The position numbers and the translations under genes are program-made. Below the pieces are notes generated by a model. It did no database searches. It was not told the origin of the DNA and saw only the letters and a program-made list of their open reading frames with translations. Of a stretch of DNA of 64,000 bases, positions 57,431 through 64,000 are shown piece after piece (the stretch's first letter is position 1; every line of letters starts with the position of its first letter). Source of the stretch: Ctenosaura bakeri (taxonomy: Eukaryota; Chordata; Lepidosauria; Squamata; Iguanidae); contig CAOLHI010002136.1 of NCBI GenBank assembly GCA_948474755.1, positions 682,001 to 746,000 of the forward strand. The letters are read 5' to 3'.

Positions 57431-58494
57431 AGGGCTGGGCTGCCAAACTCTCACACCTCATCAATTCAAGCAGTTATTTTGTCTCAACTGGTTTTTGGTA
57501 TATTTCCTTCTGTGCTGATAGAAACAGCACAAGTTTTAGAACCAGACTGGGGAAAGTACTTCTATAGTGTTTTGAAATTATCCATAACACTAAAATCAAG
57601 CTTGTTGTATCTCTTCCGAATAATATTGTATCCACTAGCTATTTCAAATGTAGGCTGATAGTGGGATTCCTGCCACTGGAAAAGGTTTCCACAGATGCAG
57701 ATACACTCATAGCTGCACAGTAGGTGAAACAGCCTGAGCTTCCACAACTGTGCATGGAGAGGAAAGCTGACCAATGGAATGGAGTCCACTGGCCTGAACA
57801 CAACCAGCAGCACATGCATCAAAACTTGCACATTCACTTCATGAACAATATTATTTTTACCTAGTTCAACTTTTCTTAGCTCTGCAGAAAGCAAGAAGCT
57901 GAGCGTTCCAGTTCTGTTTTGTATTTCTGATTCTAAATGGCATATTCAGAACACTTCTCAGGGTTGATTTATCTAATCTGAGAGAGATGCATTTTTCTTT
58001 TCTTGAGACATTAACTTTTTTTTCATTTTAGTAATGCTTTCACTGTGATTCATCTCCCCCTGGCTAAACCTGCTATTTGTGGCAGCAGTGTTTCCAGTGG
58101 AATAACACCACATTACAGTTGGTTAGAAAGGGGGGAGACTACATTTCAGAATTACTGCTTAAAACAACTCCCCACCTCACACTAATCTACAATTCCATCT
58201 GAACATATTACAGTTCTTTACAAGCAGTGGAAGTACAAAGCTTTCTGTGATTAAAAAGCCACAGGCATTCCTGTAAAGAATGCACAGTACTTCCTTGCAC
58301 AACAAAGAAAAGGAAGTGGATTCAAACATTTACAGAGAGATAACTTACTGAAGTGGGCCATGTATCTACCAAATACGCTGGCCAGGGATACATAGGAACA
58401 AAGAAGTCCATCCATCAGACCACTGGTCCTGTCTTCAATGACTGAGCTCTCTGGTATTGCAGATAAAATGAACTGGGACAATTCACCTTTTCCC

Positions 58495-58612
58495 ACCCTC
58501 AGAGGAAGGCAATGGCAAATCGCCTCTGGACAAATCTTGCCAAGAAATCACCATGACAGGGTTGCCTTAGGGTCACAGCAGGTTGGAAATGATTTGAAAG
58601 CACCCAGCAACA
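58495..58612 (+). mobile_element. tRNA-derived SINE, 3' half
   Basis: CTCAGAGGAAGGCAATGGCA, AAATCTTGCCAAGAAATCAC and TTGGAAATGATTTGAAAGCA. Confidence 0.78.
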
Positions 58613-58710
58613 TACGTTGAAGATGCCAGGGACCTTTTGTCATGCAAAATATGTGCTCTACTGCTCTATTATAGGATTACCTAGCCAAATAGGAAGAATA
58701 AATTTACCTC

Positions 58711-58772
58711 AACAAGAAAACCCTATGAAATTCATGGAGTCATCATAAGTTAACAGGTGACCTGAAGGCACT
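58711..58772 (+). mobile_element. tRNA-derived SINE, 3' remnant
   Basis: CAAGAAAACCCTATGAAATT and GTGACCTGAAGGCACTT. A second truncated copy 100 bp from the previous one. Confidence 0.55.
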
Positions 58773-60037
58773 TCCACATACACTCACTGTATATTTTATT
58801 GAGAAAGGTGTTTTATGTTACTGTGTTAAGAATCTTGAATGCACAGTGTAGGAAGGTGACATCTTTTTGATTCATCTTTTTGATTAAATAAATACATCAA
58901 TACAGAAATGCAGAAAAACAGTTCCACCCAATCATTGTATCACTGCTCCAGTAAAATGTCTTCCCTCCCCAAAACTAACTGACTTCTCCATCTTTTCTTC
59001 ATGAAAGGTGGTAAGCAGAGAAGAACAAAGAAAAATGGGGGAGAGATTAAAAGTGTCTAGAACAGTATGGATAACTTCCCTGTGAGTATTATGCTAGTAA
59101 TGAGAGACAATTCAGTAACCATAGAATCCCAACAAATTCAGCTTGAACGACTGAAACCTGCCCATAGCACAGAGACCCCAGGACACCCTTCTGCACCACA
59201 GAGCCCTGTTGACCTGCAGGACAGAGCATCTCTTTCCCTTTCTGAAGGAAAAGAAGGAAACACAAGTTTGGTGTGGTGCTGTACTGATTTCCAACAGTGT
59301 GGTTCTCTTAGCAGCCAAGCTCTATAGTGGTGGCAAAGATGTGTGAATACCATTTGCTGCCCACCCATGAGTCAGAAAAACAAATAAAAGAAGTTTTAAA
59401 AAGAAGCCTAAAAGCAAATTAGAAGAGATATAATAGATTTGGCTTAGTGTTCAAGCACTTGCATAGCACAAAGCATTGTTAAGGAATGCTATCAAGGGAA
59501 GACCAAGAAGAGTCGAATGAGAGAAGTAGTGGAGAAAGATAAGAACGCTCCATCCCTGCACCACAGCTATAACAGAAGTGGGATGCTGGAGGAGGAAAAA
59601 AACTCCATGACTCCCCTGGTTCCCCACAGGGTAGCAGAGTATTTTGCAGGCTACTAAATTCTGTGGACTTATATACCAGGCTAAAACAAATGTGGGGCAT
59701 AAAAATGAACAATAAAGATACATCAGGGTGACTTTACACACATGGGGAATAAGAAGTGTTGAATCACTTCGTTTAAATGTTGAAGCAGTGCCATGCCAGA
59801 TCAGCCTTCCTGGTAAAATCATTCTACAGTGAGGAGCTATTACTAAGAAGGTCCTTTCCCCAACACAGATGGTCTAAGTATACACTGGAGCTTCTGCTGA
59901 AGATCTTGGTGAAAAGGCCGGCATAAACCAAACAAAGGAGTTTGGTTTCACAATGAGTGGGTCAAAAAACAGAATAGCAGTTTAAGGGAAAATGTGGCTG
60001 TAATTACACAGTATTAGTGATATAATACATACATCTT

Positions 60038-60225
60038 GAGAGCCAGCATAGTGTAGTGGTTTGAGTGTTGGACTACAACCCTGGTTTAGTTCTCTGCTCC
60101 ATGATAGAAAACCCACTGGGTGACCGCAGGTGCGTCAACACACTCTCAGCCCCATCAAACCTCGTGATAGGTGTGCTTTATGGTCACCATAAGTCAGGAA
60201 TGACTTGAAGGCACACAACAACAAC
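60038..60225 (+). mobile_element. tRNA-derived SINE
   Basis: GAGAGCCAGCATAGTGTAGT head, GAAAACCCACTGGGTGACC, GGAATGACTTGAAGGCACAC and an (AAC)n tail. Confidence 0.83.
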
Positions 60226-61959
60226 ATTTTATATTCCAGTTATGTCTCTTCTCAAATGCATGTCAATGTTTCAGTTACCTGGCCACTATGTCCAGCATGG
60301 GATTAAAAATCCAACTCAAAAACAGAGATTATACCTTATTTGGTGACTATGGTAAAAAAAAAAAACAAGTTTCTTTCCTACACACATATACCATTGACTA
60401 ATGTGGACTAAAATTTAGATTTAACTCTTACATCTGCTTCAAGCCATTCTATATAAAATCCAGAGTGAACATTTCCAAACTGGTTTATTGTCTCTATAAT
60501 TCATACAAGCAGACTGACTCCATTAGCTGTTGAATATACACATATCGGTGGGTCAGTATGGTGGCCTCTCTTGCCTATCTCATTCCTTGGGTGTCTGGGG
60601 GTTTTGGGAGAGAGTTTGTGGTGCTGAGAAACTGGGCTGTGATCTGTCCTTAGCTGGTCAGGCAGTGGTTGGTGGAGGAACAGGACCTGAGGTGGGTTTT
60701 TAAAGGGTTGCATGGCCTCATCAAAGCTGCCAAGAGAGAAGGTTCCCCTGGAAAAGAAGCATTCGAGGTGGGGGTTGCAGGGATTGGAGAAACTCACAAA
60801 TTGTTATTAAATCTATGAAGACCACACATGTGGATGGGCAACTGTATTGTTTAAATCTAGAGTTAAGAGTTACATCTGGACTTAAACCATGTGAGATCCT
60901 CCTCCAATACCTAACCATCTTCCCTAAATTCAGAGTTTGAGGCAGGGCTGATTCAGAAAAATATATCAGCTTGCATTGCCAGCAGGTACTACTGGACCAG
61001 ACTGAATGTTGGGATCTTTTGCCTTCTACCTTTGTGTTAAACAGGAAATGTTCACTTCCCCTCTATTTAAATAAGCAAACATACTGGAGATATAATCTTG
61101 ACTCATAATATATAAATCATTATAAACAGAACTTCAAAAATTTTAACAGTGATAAGCTTTTCAGAGCAGGAATGAATGCCACTGTACATTATTGGTGGTT
61201 TGGAAGCAATGAAGTACCCATATTTTACTCAGGGACAATTCTTAACAAAGAATAAATGGTAATAGCTCCAAGCAAACTGTAGTCATTCTGTTTCTCCACA
61301 GAATTACTTTGTCACTTCCACTACTTTTTTTTTAAAGTTTCTTTATTTGGCAAACATATATTTAAAAACATTTAGGAAATAGGTCTATGATTTCTGTATG
61401 CATGCATCATATAAATATGACATTTCCATCCCTAACTGAAATTTCTTTATCTACCTTCCTAGACATTAGGAAAAGTGAACAGCAAACAAAACTGACCACA
61501 GAAAACTTGTTCAGAATAGCTATGCATACATAAAACTTAAATAGATTTCCATTTCAGATTTGATAAAAATATTTTCTATTTTTTTTCTATCAGTAAATGT
61601 TCCATTTTTCCAAAGTCAATGAAAGGTCTGTCCTTAGTTCTGTTTCTTGGTTATGCTGTTTTCGGAACAAGGGGTAATTAAAAAAGGTCATAGAAGGTCA
61701 TAGAACTCATCTAACCAAAGCGCAGTTCACACAATAAACGTCAATAGATTCTCATGCTCACGTGAATCCAGTAGTCTTCACAAAGTTCTGAGCAAAAGGG
61801 GCATGCAAGTGGATGCCTAGAGAAATAATTCACAGACCTATCTCATAACATTTACTTGTGGAGAAGTACCCATAAAGCTGCATTTAAAAATAATGTTCAT
61901 GCAGCTGCCTGACTCTGAATTAAAGTGAGACCCCTACAGAAAACATCAACACTGGATTC

Positions 61960-63060
61960 CAATTATTAGTTCCTAAAACACTGAAAAGTTTCCTTTTTAA
62001 ATTAATATTAATAAATATTTTATTAAACATCAAAACTGAATACATAAAACAAGAAATAAAGAAAAAAAATACTCCATGGCTACCTAAAGACCAAAACAAC
62101 AACAACAAAACCCATAACCTATCCTAACAAACTAAACTACCTATTCTTAAAAAGACAAAGATAAAACTAAACTAACCTTTAAAAAGAAGGGGTTAAAGGA
62201 GTATACACATGATTTCCAGCTCCGTAGAAATCACGGTAAAATGCTAAATATACTTACCCAACATTATAAAATGTGTATGTACTTCTACTAAATTAAATCA
62301 AACTAGTAATATACAAATCCCAAAATTGAAATTCCCCTTCTTTAATAAAAAATAGTCCATTTGTTCCATTTTGCCAGATCAAGCAGTTTGATCATCCAGT
62401 AGTTGAATTTTCCCACCTCTGAGCAAAGAGTATTCTTGATCATCTGTCCCAATAAGAACAACTCAGGTTTCAGTTGAATCTTTACCTTCAATGTACCTTT
62501 TATCAATTCATGTATCAACACACAAAATTTCTTTGCCTTCTCACATATCTACCACGGCTGAAATAAGTTCCTGCTTTCTGTTTACGTTTTCAACAGACAT
62601 CAGTAAAGCCACTATATATTTTAAACAGTCTTTCTAAATACCACTTATACATCACTTTAAAGAGTTTTCTCTAAGATCGTAACTTATTGTAAATTTTAAA
62701 CTTTTGTGCACATCTTCTCCCATTGTTCCATCTGAATGTTATAACCCACATTTTCTGCCCATTTAACCATGCAGTCTTTTACTTCATCTTCCATCTCTAT
62801 TTTCAACAATAACCTATAAATTTTAGCTATCAAGCATTCATCATACTTACACAACTGTTCTTCAAATTCTGATCTAGATATTTCAAAACTAAACAGACCT
62901 TGAAACTTATCTTAGGAAAGGTAGACCCTTTCCCAATTCCCAACATACAAACTACTTAAAAATTAATTTCAACATAATTTCTCCAATATAATTAAGGAGA
63001 TAAGAGTCCTTAAAATTGCCTATGCAGTTCTTTTCTTTCTTTCTTCCTTTCCTTCTCCTT
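61960..63060 (-). mobile_element. L1 LINE 3' end (ORF2 C-terminus and UTR)
   Basis: Minus-strand translation of about 62710-62880 gives SEFEEQLCKYDECLIAKIY and VKDCMVKWAENVGYNIQMEQ, then WEKMCTK, the C-terminal part of L1 ORF2. Sequence below 62350 is UTR-like. Stops and frameshifts show it is dead. Ends approximate. Confidence 0.8.
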
Positions 63061-64000
63061 TTTTACTCAGTTCTGACACAATGAGCTCAGTAATTATTTA
63101 TTTTTGGTAAATCAAAGAAGAAACCTCTCATTCACATAAGGTCTGTAGAAGAGTCGATGATAAAGTTAGTTATGCCCCTCTTCTGGGGAACTTCCTTTAC
63201 TGCTGAACCTTTTCGCAATGAGGTTAACAAAGCTGGATGTTCAGTGTTAGGTCTGCATAGTAGTGGCTATGATATGGAGGGGTTCAGCATTGTGCTGGTT
63301 CCATCTGATCCACGTGCACTTCCCATGACACATTCTGGGTCTCCCAGGTGGTAGAATCAGGGATCTGGCATGGGAGACCTCTCACACAATCAGGAGACAA
63401 TTTCAGCCAGTTTCCAATGACACAAACCAGCTTCAGCTACATCTAGTACCTTAGCAAAGCTAAGGGACAAAGCCTCTCACCACCATTCCAACTTGAAAGT
63501 CCGTGTAACTGGAGTTTCCTAAAATATTCTAATAACTGAGTGATTTCTCCTTTTCTGAACACATGTAAATATTTCAGAAAAAAACTGAAATACGCATGAA
63601 GACCTTTCTCCATTACAAGAGGCAAGAAAACATTATCAACTATCATTGCAAGAAAGGGTGTCTTCATCTTATTCTTACTAAGCAATTCTGCTTGTTACAT
63701 GGCTACATGATCTTAATTTGTAACTCTGAGAAAATAAGAAGTGAAACACAATCAACACACCACAGTGATTTTGAGAAAAACAAAAAGTATGTGGACAGTC
63801 TGTTAACATCATGATCCATCACACACAGAGCCGCCTGATTTTTACTTACAGGTGGAAAGAACAAGCACCTCTAGAGGCAATGAACAACCCATTACCAATT
63901 TAAGTCTGTTAGATACTCCAACCCTAGACTTTTAAATACTGAGGACTCATTTCTAATAACTTAGGACAACAAGATACATGAAGCATACATTTCATTAGCA

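Overview
This is a nuclear genome window from a vertebrate, most likely a squamate reptile and probably lizard-like. The evidence is one spliced host gene with GT-AG introns, two CR1 retrotransposon copies, L1 and L2-type relics, tRNA- and 5S-derived SINEs, and many hAT and other inverted-repeat DNA elements, including one with the termini of the SPIN hAT family. I see no bacterial features, operons or CRISPR arrays.

The only host gene I can support is CTBP1 (C-terminal binding protein 1) on the minus strand. Eight coding exons lie at 48454-48608, 42045-42189, 37424-37630, 36100-36314, 33698-33828, 31441-31568, 29886-30003 and 29490-29673. All junctions are GT-AG and all phases agree. Together they encode 426 residues matching human residues 15-440, with the first 14 residues and the promoter beyond the right edge of the window. 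Dehydrogenase active-site residues, the NAD-binding glycines, the PXDLS-cleft residues and the C-terminal tail are all present. The 3' UTR runs down to about 28.8 kb.

Layout. From 1 to 28.6 kb the sequence is intergenic and repeat-rich. It holds inverted-repeat DNA elements, a 5S-derived SINE, L1 fragments, a 1.19-kb hAT element with a perfect 8-bp target duplication, a 135-bp tandem repeat, an unusual GGCC-rich block, two related LTRs of about 905 bp, an LTR-like segment on the plus strand, and a CR1 of about 2.4 kb. From 28.6 to 48.6 kb is the CTBP1 body. Its introns carry a SPIN-like hAT with a GC-rich core, a second CR1, a TA-flanked MITE, and several SINEs and MITEs. From 48.6 to 64 kb is the large 5' intron of CTBP1, filled with SINEs, L2 tails and an L1 3' end.

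The most noteworthy items are the SPIN-like element that places a CpG-rich segment inside CTBP1, a 30-bp near-perfect hairpin at 2.66-2.73 kb, the GGCC-rich block at 10.6-11.0 kb, and the pair of 905/906-bp LTRs. I found no convincing new multi-gene system. Element boundaries without target duplications are approximate.
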